Assembly: GCF_027925155.1 (NCBI RefSeq)
Contig: NZ_BSDY01000008.1
Span: 120,928 to 184,927 of the forward strand
Direction of reading: 5' to 3'
Length of the DNA: 64,000 nucleotides
Source of the DNA: Propionigenium maris DSM 9537
GTDB taxonomy: Bacteria; Fusobacteriota; Fusobacteriia; Fusobacteriales; Fusobacteriaceae
Of this stretch, positions 44,279 through 53,245 are shown in pieces; the stretch's first letter is position 1, and every line of letters starts with the position of its first letter. The position numbers and the translations under genes were made by a program. The notes below the pieces were generated by a model, which saw nothing but the letters and a program-made list of their open reading frames with translations, had not been told where the DNA came from and made no database searches.

Positions 44279-44479
44279 ATGGTAACTAAAGACATGAATA
44301 TCTTAGAAGCAGTTCAGCAATTCCCTGTAATCGTTCAGGTTTTCCAGAAGTACGGACTTGGATGTGTAGGATGTATGGTAGCAGCTGGAGAGACTCTTGG
44401 AGAAGGGATCGCGTCACACGGACTTGATGCAGATGCACTTATAGCTGAGATGAACAAGCTGATCGAAGAGAACAAGTAA
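44279..44479 (+). CDS. DUF1858 hybrid-cluster-associated disulfide protein
   Basis: 66 residues of the DUF1858 family (TIGR03980), found beside or fused to hybrid-cluster proteins and other redox enzymes. Helical, with the family core ILEAVQQFPVIVQVFQKYGLGCVGCMVAAGETLGEG; Cys29 and Cys32 form the predicted redox disulfide. AGGAGGGA site before ATG, perfect promoter and own terminator: a monocistronic, probably abundant protein. Its partner is not in the window. Confidence 0.87.
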   Translation: MVTKDMNILEAVQQFPVIVQVFQKYGLGCVGCMVAAGETLGEGIASHGLDADALIAEMNKLIEENK

Positions 44480-44486
44480 TCAACTC

Positions 44487-44512
44487 AACCCCATCCATGG
44501 ATGGGGTTTTTA
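44487..44512 (+). terminator. Intrinsic terminator
   Basis: AACCCCATCC-AT-GGATGGGGTTTTT. Confidence 0.88.
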
Positions 44513-44694
44513 TAATTCTAGGGGGAAGAAAGAATTCAAGTAGGGGTTATCTAGATATGCTCCCTACTCTGATAAATATCGGTTACAGCCCAGGGTCCTG
44601 GGAGTGGTTTAGAGGAAAAAAATAAAAATTTAGCGGGTATATGGTGGGAAGCTTTTGAAAACCCAGAAAAATAGCCCCAAAACTTAAAAAACAG

Positions 44695-44724
44695 TTGACA
44701 CCCCCTCAGTATCTATGGTATATT
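44695..44724 (+). promoter_or_regulatory. Promoter of the tRNA cluster
   Basis: TTGACA (44695-44700), 18 bases, TATATT (44719-44724), 12 bases before the first tRNA. Confidence 0.8.
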
Positions 44725-44735
44725 TAACCTTGTCA

Positions 44736-44823
44736 GGTGGGATGTCCGAATTGGCTAAGGAGCCGGTCTTGAAAACCGGTTAAGGCGCAAGCTGTCTGGG
44801 TTCGAGTCCCAGTCCCATCGCCA
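44736..44823 (+). tRNA. tRNA-Ser(UGA)
   Basis: Cloverleaf with long variable arm; anticodon loop CTTGAAA in stem CCGGT/ACCGG gives UGA. T arm CTGGG-TTCGAGT-CCCAG, encoded CCA. First gene of a four-tRNA cluster. Confidence 0.95.
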
Positions 44824-44829
44824 GAATAT

Positions 44830-44919
44830 GGAGACATGGCAGAGTGGCTGAATGCGCACCCCTGCTAAGGGTGTATACCAGTGATGGTATCGAGGGTTCA
44901 AATCCCTCTGTCTCCGCCA
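44830..44919 (+). tRNA. tRNA-Ser(GCU), copy 1
   Basis: Long-variable-arm tRNA, loop CTGCTAA (anticodon GCU), T arm GAGGG-TTCAAAT-CCCTC, encoded CCA. Differs by one base in the D arm from the copy at 45075. Confidence 0.95.
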
Positions 44920-44954
44920 TTTAAAGATTGGCAGATATGGAAATCTACAATTGT

Positions 44955-45031
44955 GCACCTATAGCTCAATTGGATAGAGCACTTGGCTACGGACCAGGGG
45001 GTTAGGGGTTCGACTCCTCTTAGGTGCGCCA
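44955..45031 (+). tRNA. tRNA-Arg(ACG)
   Basis: Acceptor GCACCTA/TAGGTGC, anticodon stem CTTGG/CCAGG with loop CTACGGA (ACG, presumably read as ICG), encoded CCA. Confidence 0.95.
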
Positions 45032-45074
45032 TCTACAAAGAGAGTAACCCGAAACAAGTTTTTAAAGTTAATAT

Positions 45075-45164
45075 GGAGACATGGCAGAGCGGCTGAATGC
45101 GCACCCCTGCTAAGGGTGTATACCAGTGATGGTATCGAGGGTTCAAATCCCTCTGTCTCCGCCA
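45075..45164 (+). tRNA. tRNA-Ser(GCU), copy 2
   Basis: Same 90-base gene as 44830-44919 apart from T to C in the D arm (GAGTGG becomes GAGCGG). Last of the cluster. Confidence 0.95.
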
Positions 45165-45175
45165 TAAAAAACTTG

Positions 45176-45204
45176 TTGACAATTTACATACAAAAAGTTA
45201 TACT
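45176..45204 (+). promoter_or_regulatory. Promoter of infC-rpmI-rplT
   Basis: TTGACA (45176-45181), 17 bases, TATACT (45199-45204), immediately after the tRNA cluster. Confidence 0.85.
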
Positions 45205-45400
45205 GATGTGTAAATTAAATAATTAAACCGAGGAATCATTAGAGATTCTTCCAAGAAGAAACATTCCCGTTTCTCACCTTGTGGGCCACGACGCTTTCAT
45301 AGGGTAAAGGTATTTGTCTATTTGTGTTTAATCTGAGATCTCAGATTGAAACTTTGTGATATATGTTATATACGGGATGTTTACATCCCGTTTTTTATTG
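45205..45400 (+). promoter_or_regulatory. infC operon leader with attenuator hairpin
   Basis: About 220 bases of untranslated leader end in a terminator-like hairpin, ACGGGATG-TTTA-CATCCCGT plus TTTTTT (45372-45396), before the coding region. The upstream part has alternative stems (e.g. CTGAGAT/ATCTCAG at 45331-45346). In Bacillus the L20 protein binds such a leader to terminate its own operon; similar control is inferred here. Confidence 0.7.
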
Positions 45401-45427
45401 TAAAACATATTTTAGGAGGTGTCTAAT

Positions 45428-45937
45428 ATTTCGGACAAGACTAGAATCAACGAAAGAATTAGAGCTAGAGAAGTAAGAGTAATCTCAGCTGACGGAGAGC
45501 AGCTAGGAGTAATGTCCTCAAGAGAAGCACTTAGCAAGGCAAGAGAAGCTGAGCTTGATCTTGTAGAGGTGTCGCCTAACGCGAAGCCGCCTGTATGTAA
45601 GATAATGGACTACGGAAAGTACAAGTATGAGCTTGCAAGAAAGGCTAAGGAAGCTAAGAAGAAGCAGAAGCTTGTAGTTGTAAAGGAAGTAAAGTTCAAG
45701 GCTAGAATCGATAAGCATGATTTTGAAACTAAGATTGGAAAGATTGAAAAGTTCTTAGCTAAGGAGAACAAAGTAAAAGTAAGTCTGATGCTATTTGGAA
45801 GAGAAAGAATGCATGCTGATTTAGGAGTGAAAATCCTTGAGCAGGTAGCAGAGAGATTTTCTGAAACAGCAGATGTCGATAAAAAATATGGTGAAAAGCA
45901 AAAACATATAATGCTTACACCGAAGAAAAACGTTTAG
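45428..45937 (+). CDS. infC: Translation initiation factor IF-3, AUU start
   Basis: Binds the 30S subunit and checks the start codon. The protein has the IF3 N domain (TRINERIRAREVRVISADGEQLGVMSSREAL), linker KYKYELARKAKEAKKKQK and C domain (VKEVKFKARIDKHDFETKIGKIEKFLAKENKVKVSLMLFGRERMH). The only ribosome site, AGGAGG (45414-45419), sits 8 bases before ATT 45428; the in-frame GTG at 45419 overlaps that site and cannot use it. An AUU start is the classical feature through which IF3 represses its own mRNA in enterobacteria. About 169 residues. Confidence 0.9.
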   Translation: MSDKTRINERIRAREVRVISADGEQLGVMSSREALSKAREAELDLVEVSPNAKPPVCKIMDYGKYKYELARKAKEAKKKQKLVVVKEVKFKARIDKHDFETKIGKIEKFLAKENKVKVSLMLFGRERMHADLGVKILEQVAERFSETADVDKKYGEKQKHIMLTPKKNV

Positions 45938-45959
45938 TATTTGAGAGGAGGATTACATT

Positions 45960-46166
45960 ATGCCAAAGATGAAAACGCATAAAGGAACACAGAAGAGAGT
46001 TAAGGTAACTGCTAAAGGGAAGTTCGTAGTAAAGCACTCAGGAACAAGCCACATCTTAACTAAGAAGAAGAGAAAGAGAAAGAACAAGCTTAAGAAGGAC
46101 TTCGTAATTTCTGAAGGAACTGCAAGAAGATTCAGAGTACTACTTCCTACAGGTTCTGGAAGATAA
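45960..46166 (+). CDS. rpmI: Ribosomal protein bL35
   Basis: 68-residue basic large-subunit protein: MPKMKTHKGTQKRVKVTAKGK at the N terminus and HILTKKKRKRKNKLKK in the middle are diagnostic. GAGGAGG ribosome site, 22 bases after infC; standard infC-rpmI-rplT order. Confidence 0.97.
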   Translation: MPKMKTHKGTQKRVKVTAKGKFVVKHSGTSHILTKKKRKRKNKLKKDFVISEGTARRFRVLLPTGSGR

Positions 46167-46226
46167 TCTCAATATAGTATATTAAATAAGTTAAAATCTA
46201 ATTTTTGTTAACAGGAGGAACTGATA

Positions 46227-46580
46227 ATGGCAAGAGTAAAAACAGGTGTTATTAGAAGAAAAAGACACAAGAAAATATTAAAAGCTGCTAAAGGATTTAG
46301 AGGAGCGTCTGGTGACGTATTCAAGCAAGCTAACCAGGCTGTAATGAGAGCAGCTGCATTCTCTACAAGAGATAGAAAAGTAAGAAAGAGAAAGATGAGA
46401 CAGCTTTGGATCATCAGAATCAACGCTGCTGCAAGAATGAACGGAATGACTTACTCTCAGCTTATGAGCGGTCTTAAGAAGGCTGGAATCGAGCTTGACA
46501 GAAAAGTACTTGCTGACATCGCAGTAAACAACGCTGCTGAGTTCACAACTCTAACAGCTGCTGCAAAGGCTGCACTATAA
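46227..46580 (+). CDS. rplT: Ribosomal protein bL20
   Basis: 117 residues: [27 protein letters not shown] and [33 protein letters not shown] are the L20 hallmarks. Early 23S assembly protein and, in Bacillus and E. coli, repressor of its own operon. AACAGGAGGA ribosome site; terminator directly after. Confidence 0.98.
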   Translation: MARVKTGVIRRKRHKKILKAAKGFRGASGDVFKQANQAVMRAAAFSTRDRKVRKRKMRQLWIIRINAAARMNGMTYSQLMSGLKKAGIELDRKVLADIAVNNAAEFTTLTAAAKAAL

Positions 46581-46592
46581 TTAATGAATTAA

Positions 46593-46621
46593 AACTCTGC
46601 TTTTTAAGCAGAGTTTTTTTG
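46593..46621 (+). terminator. Intrinsic terminator of infC-rpmI-rplT
   Basis: AACTCTGC-TTTTTAA-GCAGAGTT followed by T-run. Confidence 0.9.
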
Positions 46622-47119
46622 TTATCTACTCATCTATATAATATAGCTCTTAAGGAGGATCTTTCTTTATAAACTTTATAGAAGTAAAGCTGGGGAGAAT
46701 GATAGAGGGAAGGTATTGAAGGGTGAAAGTTCTGTTTTTATTTAGCCTTTGATTTCTGTCCCACCTTCACCGGAAATTAGAGGTTAATAAAAAATAAATT
46801 TTTTATTATAGAAAGATTAAAGGAAAGCAGAATAAAAAATTCTATTATATTGTAATATGGACAATCCGCGTGAAAAAATATACCAAATATATGATTATAA
46901 CAATTAAAATGCAAGAGATCAATGATTTATATTAAAAAAAATTATAAATTTCTTAATTAAAAAATAACCGTATATCCTTCCCTGGGAGATAAATTTAAGA
47001 GGAAGGGGTGTTTTTTTAAGAATAAAAAATTTAAATTTATAGGGTTTTATGCTATAATCACCTTATATATTAACAGTGGTAAGAATGAGAGGGGGGGAAG
47101 CTACTTAATAGCGATCACT
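46622..47119. other. A+T-rich gap with an isolated terminator-like hairpin
   Basis: No gene seen. CCTTCC (46975-46980) and GGAAGG (47001-47006) with a following T-run look like an intrinsic terminator on the + strand without a gene in front. TATAAT at 47052-47057 may serve the TPR gene. Confidence 0.4.
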
Positions 47120-47674
47120 ATGTTAAGAACAAGGATTTTTAATGATTACTGCAAGGACAAGGATCTAAGAGACAGGGAAGAGGAAGTAAGAATGGAGCTC
47201 TTAGAGGACTCTCAAAATGTAGAACTGTTAAGGGAATTGGGGGCAATTCTTTACTACAGTAAGAGGGATGAGGAAGCTATAACCATCTATGAAAAGCTTT
47301 TAAAGCTTGATTCGGAGAACCATAACTTCATGGCATTCCTGGGATACCTTCACTATGAGCTGGAGGAGCACTCAGTGGCAGTCAACTACTTTAATAGGGC
47401 ACTTGATGTAGCACCTGATTCGCCGTTTATCTACTTTCTGCTAGGAAATGCACACTCTAGATCTGGAAATATCATGGAGGCCATAAGAAGTTATGATTTT
47501 GCTATCTTCCTGGACCTGGATATATACACAGCACACCTTGACTTTGCCAAGAAGTATGAGGATATGGGAAGAAAGAAGAGGGCACTTCAGGAGTATATAA
47601 CTGCCTACGAGATCGATCCAAGAGACAAGGATATTGAATTGAAGATAAATAAACTCAAGCAGGAAACTGCATAA
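47120..47674 (+). CDS. Tetratricopeptide-repeat protein
   Basis: 184 residues composed of about four TPR units, e.g. VELLRELGAILYYSKRDEEAITIYEKLLKLDSEN, HNFMAFLGYLHYELEEHSVAVNYFNRALDVAPDS, PFIYFLLGNAHSRSGNIMEAIRSYDFAIFLDLD and the last to IDPRD. No signal peptide or membrane segment, so a cytoplasmic protein-interaction scaffold. The start is uncertain: ATG 47120 lacks a close ribosome site, whereas ATG 47192 has GAGGAAG in place. Partner unknown. Confidence 0.82.
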   Translation: MLRTRIFNDYCKDKDLRDREEEVRMELLEDSQNVELLRELGAILYYSKRDEEAITIYEKLLKLDSENHNFMAFLGYLHYELEEHSVAVNYFNRALDVAPDSPFIYFLLGNAHSRSGNIMEAIRSYDFAIFLDLDIYTAHLDFAKKYEDMGRKKRALQEYITAYEIDPRDKDIELKINKLKQETA

Positions 47675-47676
47675 AA

Positions 47677-47702
47677 AAACCTCTCATGTGAGAGGTTTTT
47701 AA
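47677..47702 (+). terminator. Intrinsic terminator
   Basis: AAAAACCTCTCA-TG-TGAGAGGTTTTT just past the TPR stop. Confidence 0.9.
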
Positions 47703-47870
47703 CTTTTATGGGAAAGTTATCGTCCAATAATTAGGTTATTTGACTTTTTAGGGCAGTGAGGTTATAATGATAACTAGTATTATAGGGTAGAATCTTGGCT
47801 TGAATGTGGGGCAGAGCTCCTCACATAGATATTTTTTATATATAACTAAATAAAAAACAGAGGTGTATTG

Positions 47871-48416
47871 ATGACGATATTTTTTCCTATATTTATATTT
47901 TTATTTATAGTGGCTATATTATTTTTTGGTCCCAATGGAGCCCTTAAATCCATACCGTTTCTGGTGATGCTGAGCTTTATCTTTTCCATCTCCATATGGT
48001 TTATAGGGGCGTTCTTTCCTCTTATAGTGATATTTATTATCTATAACTATCTGAAGAATAAGAATAATCCCAAGAGGAGCAGCGGAGGAGCAAGGACCAG
48101 AACCTACTACTACAGCTCCAGCAATGCCAAGGATTTTGAGGAGTTTTTCAGACAGGCTGGAGGGAACCAGAACTACGGAAACTTTGGAGGAGGCCAGGGG
48201 AGTCCCTACGGTGCCTTTGAGGATAAGACCAAGTACTATACAACCCTTGGGGTTCAAACCGAGGCAGACCAGGATGAGATTAAGAAGGCCTACAGGAACT
48301 TGGCGAGAAAACACCATCCAGACAGGTATGCAACAGCTGATGATGATGTAAAGGCCTACCACGAGAAGAAGTTCAAGGAGATAAATGAAGCCTACGACAA
48401 GCTGTCCAAGAAGTAG
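47871..48416 (+). CDS. Membrane-anchored DnaJ-domain protein
   Basis: About 181 residues. Two or three N-terminal membrane helices ([53 protein letters not shown]), a Gly/Ser/Tyr-rich linker ([30 protein letters not shown]), then a C-terminal J domain [33 protein letters not shown] with the HPD tripeptide that stimulates DnaK. The inverted order (membrane first, J last) resembles DjlA-type co-chaperones. ATG 47871 follows GAGGTG by five bases. Confidence 0.86.
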   Translation: MTIFFPIFIFLFIVAILFFGPNGALKSIPFLVMLSFIFSISIWFIGAFFPLIVIFIIYNYLKNKNNPKRSSGGARTRTYYYSSSNAKDFEEFFRQAGGNQNYGNFGGGQGSPYGAFEDKTKYYTTLGVQTEADQDEIKKAYRNLARKHHPDRYATADDDVKAYHEKKFKEINEAYDKLSKK

Positions 48417-48453
48417 TCTCTACTTTATTAACCTTTGATAATGGAATAAAGGA

Positions 48454-48480
48454 ACCCTCCCTTATCAGGGAGGGTCTTTC
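48454..48480 (+). terminator. Intrinsic terminator
   Basis: ACCCTCCC-TTATCA-GGGAGGGT followed by a short T-rich tail. Confidence 0.8.
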
Positions 48481-48539
48481 TGTGAAAGATAACACTTGTA
48501 ATAACTATGATTCAGTTCTGTCTGAAGGAGGAAGTTTAG

Positions 48540-48950
48540 ATGAAGTTGACACTGACTACACCGGCCCTGCTCTTTTCCACGGTATCCCTTCTTATGGTGG
48601 CCTATACCACAAGGTTTATGGGGCTGGCAGGCCTTATAAGGGTTCTCCATGAGAGGAAGAAGGAATCCGAGCCTGGAGACAAAAACCTCCAGCTTCAGCT
48701 GGAGCTCCTGAGACGAAGGGTGCAGCTCATAAAGAATATGCAGATCCTGGGGGTTATGGCTCTCATACTCTCCATAACATCCATAGCTTTTCTCTTCTTT
48801 GAGAAGCTTATCCTGGGAGAGGTGGCATTTATGATAAGCCTATTGCTGCTGCTGGGATCCCTGATCCTCTCGGTAATAGAGATCTATGATTCAGTAAAGG
48901 CTCTGGAAGTACAGCTGGATGAGTGTAGAGGCTGCAAGTGTAAGGTATAG
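48540..48950 (+). CDS. DUF2721 membrane protein
   Basis: 136 residues with one N-terminal membrane helix (TTPALLFSTVSLLMVAYTTRFM), a charged cytoplasmic stretch with LQLELLRRRVQLIKNMQ, and two further helices (ILGVMALILSITSIAFLFF, VAFMISLLLLLGSLILSVIEIYDSVKALEVQL), matching the DUF2721 layout. The tail carries CRGCKCKV. Function unknown in all members. GGAGGAAG ribosome site; own terminator follows. Confidence 0.78.
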   Translation: MKLTLTTPALLFSTVSLLMVAYTTRFMGLAGLIRVLHERKKESEPGDKNLQLQLELLRRRVQLIKNMQILGVMALILSITSIAFLFFEKLILGEVAFMISLLLLLGSLILSVIEIYDSVKALEVQLDECRGCKCKV

Positions 48951-48953
48951 AAG

Positions 48954-48978
48954 AAGCTCCCCCCAGGGAGCTTTTTTT
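48954..48978 (+). terminator. Intrinsic terminator
   Basis: AAGCTCC-CCCCAG-GGAGCTT plus T-run. Confidence 0.88.
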
Positions 48979-49093
48979 AGTGTGGGTATGTTACTTCCTT
49001 GCCAGGATGTTACCCGCAAGGAGTATCACCAGACTTCTAAGATTTATTTCATAAATCAAGAACTCTGCGAAAGAAAGTACCTAAAGAAAATTC

Positions 49094-49255
49094 GCTACCT
49101 TTGCCTTGATACAAAGGTAGCCCAAAAATCAAGTCTTCCGGCAATTGTCTTTATGAGCTAAACAAAGTTTTCATTGCTCTCCTGGGCTCTCTACAGAGCC
49201 TAAAGGAGTTAAACGCAATGAAGCAGGATATTGATGTGAGGTATGACGACTGCCT
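49094..49255 (-). repeat. Dispersed repeat family B, copy 1 (with hairpin)
   Basis: Hairpin GCTACCTTTG/CAAAGGTAGC (49094-49121), then the family B body: CTTCCGGCAATTGTCTTTA, helix CATTGC/GCAATG (49172-49177 with 49215-49220) around GGCTCT-CTAC-AGAGCC, ending GACGACT. Strand assigned so that the hairpin follows the body, as in family A. The remainder of 48979-49557 shows no gene. Confidence 0.65.
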
Positions 49256-49557
49256 CCAGACACTTATTTTAATTTAGAAGTTTAATTAATTAGTATGGGT
49301 CCTCTCCTCTCAGTTTATGAAATAAACTTTATAAATCTGGGGAGACTCTCTACGGATGATATCAAAACAAGAAATGAACTTTTTAGAAAGAGAAAAGTAG
49401 CTACTTATGGGAACAAAAAAATAAAGAAAACTAGCAATGTGAAGCCTGAAAGAATATAATGAATGCCAAAAGAAAGGGATAGCAATAGGTTAAAGATAAA
49501 GAAAATCTACCTTTGTTAAATTAGAGTGAATTTTTTCCCCTATCTTGTGACCATATA

Positions 49558-49586
49558 TTGAAATAGATATTATTCTGTGGTATAAT
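49558..49586 (+). promoter_or_regulatory. glmU promoter
   Basis: TTGAAA (49558-49563), 17 bases, TATAAT (49581-49586), 46 bases before the start codon. Confidence 0.82.
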
Positions 49587-49632
49587 TCCTAGAGTTTGGA
49601 ATTAGGATTTTAACGTTTGGGGGAAATCGATT

Positions 49633-50982
49633 ATGAAACTAAAGACACTGATATTAGCAGCGGGAAAGGGTACAAGGATGAAGTCCGAGCTACCAAAGGT
49701 GCTTCATAAGGTAAATGGGATACCTATGGTAAAGAAGATAATGAATATCCTGGAGAGCCTGAAATCAGAGGAAAATATATTAATCTTAGGACACAAGAAG
49801 GAACTTGTCACTGAGACTCTTGGAGACGTAAAATACGTTGTACAGGAGGAGCAGCTGGGGACAGGTCATGCTATTATGATGGCTGAGGATGTACTAAAGG
49901 ACTACGACGGAGACGTAATGGTAGTCTGCGGAGATACTCCACTGCTGAGAGAGGAGACTCTGGACAAGCTGTGGGAGAAGCACAGGGAGAGCGGAGCAGC
50001 CACTACAGTTCTTACATCTATCTATGAAGATCCATTTGGATATGGAAGGATAGTTAAGGAGAACGGTCTGGTAAAGGCCATCGTGGAGCAAAAAGATGCA
50101 ACACCTGAGCAGGCAGCTATAAAGGAAGTAAATGCAGGGGTATACTGCTTCGATTCAAAGAAGCTATTTGATGCCCTAGGAAAGATAGACAACAAGAACA
50201 AGAATGGTGAATACTACCTTACCGATGTAATCGGAATCCACGTAAGAGAGGGAGAGAAGGTAGAGAGCTATATCCTTGAAGATAATGTGGAGATTCTGGG
50301 AGTAAACTCCAAGGTAGAGCTTGCCACAGCAGCAAGAGTACTGAGAGAGAGAAAGAATCTGAAGCTAATGGAGGAGGGAGTAATCCTTATAGACCCTGCA
50401 AACACCTATGTAGAGGAGAGTGTAGTGGTAGGTCAGGACACTACCCTTTATCCTGGAGTACACCTTCAGGGGGAGACAGTTATCGGAAGCAACTGTGAGA
50501 TCCTTGGAGACACAAGAATAGTAGATAGTAAGATCGGAGACGATGTCATTATAGAAAGATCTGTTGTGGAGGAGAGTATCATAGATGCCAAGGTAACTAT
50601 GGGACCATATGCCCACATCAGACCGCAATCACACCTTAAAGAGGGAGTACACATTGGAAACTTTGTGGAAACCAAGAAATCGACCCTGGAGCCTGGAGTA
50701 AAGGCTGGCCACCTGGCTTATCTGGGGAATGCTCACATTGGTAAAAAGACCAACATAGGTGCAGGTACTATCACCTGTAACTACGATGGTAAAAATAAAT
50801 TTAATACTACAATAGGAGAGGAAGCCTTCATCGGAAGTGACACTATGCTTGTGGCACCGGTAGAAATAGGTGACCATGCTCTTATTGGGGCAGGGTCTGT
50901 TATCACTAAGGATGTACCAGCTAGAGCTCTGGCTGTAGCCCGTGGAAAGCAGATAATTAAAAAGGAGTGGAAAAAGAAGTAA
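49633..50982 (+). CDS. glmU: Bifunctional UDP-GlcNAc pyrophosphorylase / glucosamine-1-phosphate acetyltransferase
   Basis: Makes UDP-N-acetylglucosamine for peptidoglycan and LPS. 449 residues: N-terminal uridyltransferase with [22 protein letters not shown] and VVCGDTPLL, and a C-terminal left-handed beta-helix of hexapeptide repeats with acetyltransferase residues [49 protein letters not shown]. Full length. Its stop overlaps the prs start (TAATG), so the two are translationally coupled. Confidence 0.97.
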   Translation: MKLKTLILAAGKGTRMKSELPKVLHKVNGIPMVKKIMNILESLKSEENILILGHKKELVTETLGDVKYVVQEEQLGTGHAIMMAEDVLKDYDGDVMVVCGDTPLLREETLDKLWEKHRESGAATTVLTSIYEDPFGYGRIVKENGLVKAIVEQKDATPEQAAIKEVNAGVYCFDSKKLFDALGKIDNKNKNGEYYLTDVIGIHVREGEKVESYILEDNVEILGVNSKVELATAARVLRERKNLKLMEEGVILIDPANTYVEESVVVGQDTTLYPGVHLQGETVIGSNCEILGDTRIVDSKIGDDVIIERSVVEESIIDAKVTMGPYAHIRPQSHLKEGVHIGNFVETKKSTLEPGVKAGHLAYLGNAHIGKKTNIGAGTITCNYDGKNKFNTTIGEEAFIGSDTMLVAPVEIGDHALIGAGSVITKDVPARALAVARGKQIIKKEWKKK

Positions 50983-51941
50983 TGATTAGAGATGCGAAGG
51001 ATGTAAAGGTTTTTGCAGGAACGTCGAACTACAAGCTAGCTACCAAGATAGCTGACAAATTAGGACTACCTCTTGGTAAGTCACAGATCGTAAGATTCAA
51101 GGACGGAGAGGTATACGCTAAGGTTGATGAAACAGTAAGAGGATCAGAGGTATTTGTAATTCAGTCAACTTCTGAGCCGGTAAATGAAAACATCATGGAA
51201 CTACTAATCTTCATCGATGCCCTTAAGAGAGCATCAGCTAAGACAATCAACGTAGTAATCCCTTACTACGGTTACGCTAGACAGGACAGAAAGGCGAGCC
51301 CGAGAGAGCCGATCACATCTAAGTTAGTGGCAAACTTACTTACAACAGCAGGGGCAACAAGAGTACTTACTATGGATCTTCACGCAAACCAGATCCAGGG
51401 ATTCTTTGATATCCCAGTAGATCACCTAGAGGGATTACCTATCCTGGCTAAGAACTTCCTTAACATGGGACTACAGGGAGACGGCGTAGTTGTTGTATCT
51501 CCAGACGTAGGTGGAGTAAAGAGAGCTAGAAAGCTAGCTGAATGGCTTGACTGTAAGATCGCTATCATCGACAAGAGAAGACCTAAGCACAACATGGCTG
51601 AGGTAATGAACCTTATCGGTGAGGTAGAGGGTAAAACTGCTATCTTCATCGACGATATGATCGATACGGCAGGAACTATCACAGTTGGAGCAGACGCTAT
51701 CATGAAGCTTGGAGCTAAGGAAACTTATGCTTGCTGTACTCACGCAGTATTCAGCGGACCAGCTATGGAAAGACTGGAAGCATCTCCATTTAAGAAAATA
51801 TTCATTACAGATTCAATAAATCTTGCAGATGACAAGGCTATCGACAAGGTAGAGATCCTTTCTGTAGATACACTATTTGCTGAGACAATCAAGAGAATAG
51901 TTAAGAATGAGTCTATCTCAGGACTATTTGAGAAGAGATAG
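50982..51941 (+). CDS. prs: Ribose-phosphate pyrophosphokinase
   Basis: Makes PRPP from ribose 5-phosphate and ATP for nucleotide, His and Trp synthesis. Class I PRPP synthetase: [101 protein letters not shown] and the PRPP loop [19 protein letters not shown] 50982 is taken as start because it overlaps the glmU stop; a GTG at 50967 within glmU is possible. About 319 residues. The glmU-prs order also occurs in Bacillus. Confidence 0.96.
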   Translation: MIRDAKDVKVFAGTSNYKLATKIADKLGLPLGKSQIVRFKDGEVYAKVDETVRGSEVFVIQSTSEPVNENIMELLIFIDALKRASAKTINVVIPYYGYARQDRKASPREPITSKLVANLLTTAGATRVLTMDLHANQIQGFFDIPVDHLEGLPILAKNFLNMGLQGDGVVVVSPDVGGVKRARKLAEWLDCKIAIIDKRRPKHNMAEVMNLIGEVEGKTAIFIDDMIDTAGTITVGADAIMKLGAKETYACCTHAVFSGPAMERLEASPFKKIFITDSINLADDKAIDKVEILSVDTLFAETIKRIVKNESISGLFEKR

Positions 51942-51950
51942 ATCCTATTA

Positions 51951-51976
51951 AAAGCTAGTAGCCTCTACTAGCTTTT
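51951..51976 (+). terminator. Intrinsic terminator of glmU-prs
   Basis: AAAGCTAGTAG-CCT-CTACTAGCTTT followed by T-run. Confidence 0.9.
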
Positions 51977-52039
51977 TTTATTTTAATATGATAAAATAGA
52001 TAATGTTTATGACATAGAATGAAGGCCGAGGTATGAAAA

Positions 52040-52672
52040 ATGAGACAAAGTGTATTTAATCTGATTGATATAGACCTGGATAAAATTAAGAGAGAAATAA
52101 CCGAGGAGAATGCCCTCATTGTCTACCCTACAGATACAGTGTATGGCGTAGGGGGAAGTATGTACAGCATAGAGGCCATTGAAAAGATATATGCAGCTAA
52201 GGAAAGGGAGTTTACTTCACCCCTTATTGCCCTTGTAAGTGACGTGGACAGGGTGCAGGAGATAGCTCATATGGGTGAAAACAGGGAAAAAATAGAAAAA
52301 CTTATGAAGGAATTCTGGCCTGGAGCCCTAACAATAATACTAGATAAGAAGGACAGTGTACCTGCTAGGATGGTTTCCGGCGGGACAAGCGTGGGTGTAA
52401 GGATGCCAAACCACCCAGTTGCACTGGATATTATAGAGGCTTGCGGGGGAATACTGCCCACAACAAGCGCCAACATCTCGGGAGAACCGAGCCCTAAAAA
52501 CCACACTGAGGTAAGCGAGAGCTTCAAGAGCAGAGTGGAGATAGTGGTAGAGGGAGGAGACTGTCCAGTGGGGATAGAATCCACAATCCTTGATATGAGG
52601 GGAGAACCTAAGATCCTCAGAGCCGGTGGAATCTCCAAGGAGGAGCTGGAAGAGGTAATAGGAAAGATATAA
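52040..52672 (+). CDS. L-threonylcarbamoyladenylate synthase (Sua5/YciO/YrdC family)
   Basis: Makes the activated precursor of the tRNA modification t6A. 210 residues of the YrdC fold: LIVYPTDTVYGVGGSMYSIEAIEKIYAAKERE, FWPGALTIILDKKDSVPARMVSGGTSVGVRMPNHP, TTSANISGEPSPKNHTEV, GIESTILDM. Without the C-terminal Sua5 extension, so TsaC-like (YwlC core). The KxR and SxN substrate motifs (KERE, SANISG) are present. No tsaB/D/E genes nearby. GAGG before start is weak. Confidence 0.9.
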   Translation: MRQSVFNLIDIDLDKIKREITEENALIVYPTDTVYGVGGSMYSIEAIEKIYAAKEREFTSPLIALVSDVDRVQEIAHMGENREKIEKLMKEFWPGALTIILDKKDSVPARMVSGGTSVGVRMPNHPVALDIIEACGGILPTTSANISGEPSPKNHTEVSESFKSRVEIVVEGGDCPVGIESTILDMRGEPKILRAGGISKEELEEVIGKI

Positions 52673-52719
52673 TCTTAATAATTTATTTATAGAATAAATC
52701 TAAAAAACGGAGGCGAATA

Positions 52720-53160
52720 ATGAAGGGGCAAAGAATAAATCCAAATAACCTAAATCCTATGCAGATGAACAACATGTCATCTATGATGGGTATGATGAAT
52801 ACAATGCAGAGAATTGGAAAATCAAAGAGAAAATATACTATTAAACTAGAGAAGGCTAACAAGAAGTTTTTAGCTAAGTTTATAGATGAGATAAAGAAGC
52901 AGTTTGCAGGACAGGAAACAGCACCTCAGCAGCAGGGAGTAATCGACTTCCTTGACTACCTAAAGACTCAGTGCGAGATCAAGGACAGAACTGAAGTAAA
53001 GGTAAGTTTTGAAGAGCTAGAGTTCCTAAAGAGAATGATCGGCGACTCAATCAGAGGAATGGAAGGTATGCAGTTTAAGTGGTACCAGCTGATTAAAAAA
53101 GCTATGATGAAGGTAATGCTTAACCAGTACAAGCAGCTTTTCGAAGAGATCAAGAAGTAA
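52720..53160 (+). CDS. Hypothetical Met-rich, helical protein (146 aa)
   Basis: No family recognised. The N-terminal 35 residues are Asn/Met-rich (NPNNLNPMQMNNMSSMMGMM), followed by KRKYTIKLEKANKKFLAKFIDEIKKQF and helical segments ending MMKVMLNQYKQLFEEIKK. No membrane or signal segment. A good ribosome site (CGGAGGCG) and a strong terminator directly after the stop argue that it is expressed. Evenly fusobacterium-like codon use, so not an obvious recent import. Confidence 0.65.
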   Translation: MKGQRINPNNLNPMQMNNMSSMMGMMNTMQRIGKSKRKYTIKLEKANKKFLAKFIDEIKKQFAGQETAPQQQGVIDFLDYLKTQCEIKDRTEVKVSFEELEFLKRMIGDSIRGMEGMQFKWYQLIKKAMMKVMLNQYKQLFEEIKK

Positions 53161-53164
53161 TAAT

Positions 53165-53191
53165 GAAGAACCCTTTGGGGTTCTTTTTTTA
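53165..53191 (+). terminator. Intrinsic terminator
   Basis: AAGAACCC-TTTG-GGGTTCTT followed by T-run. Confidence 0.9.
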
Positions 53192-53245
53192 TTGCTTCTT
53201 GATCTCTTTTTTTAAATTAAAGTAGGATTTTTCCTGTTTTATTTC

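Noticed and set aside
44755..45165. Minus-strand open frames containing RDLNPRY and GFEPSIPS-like strings
   Set aside because: They are antisense to the tRNA genes; such strings are well-known spurious translations of tRNA loci. The same applies to 63525-63950.
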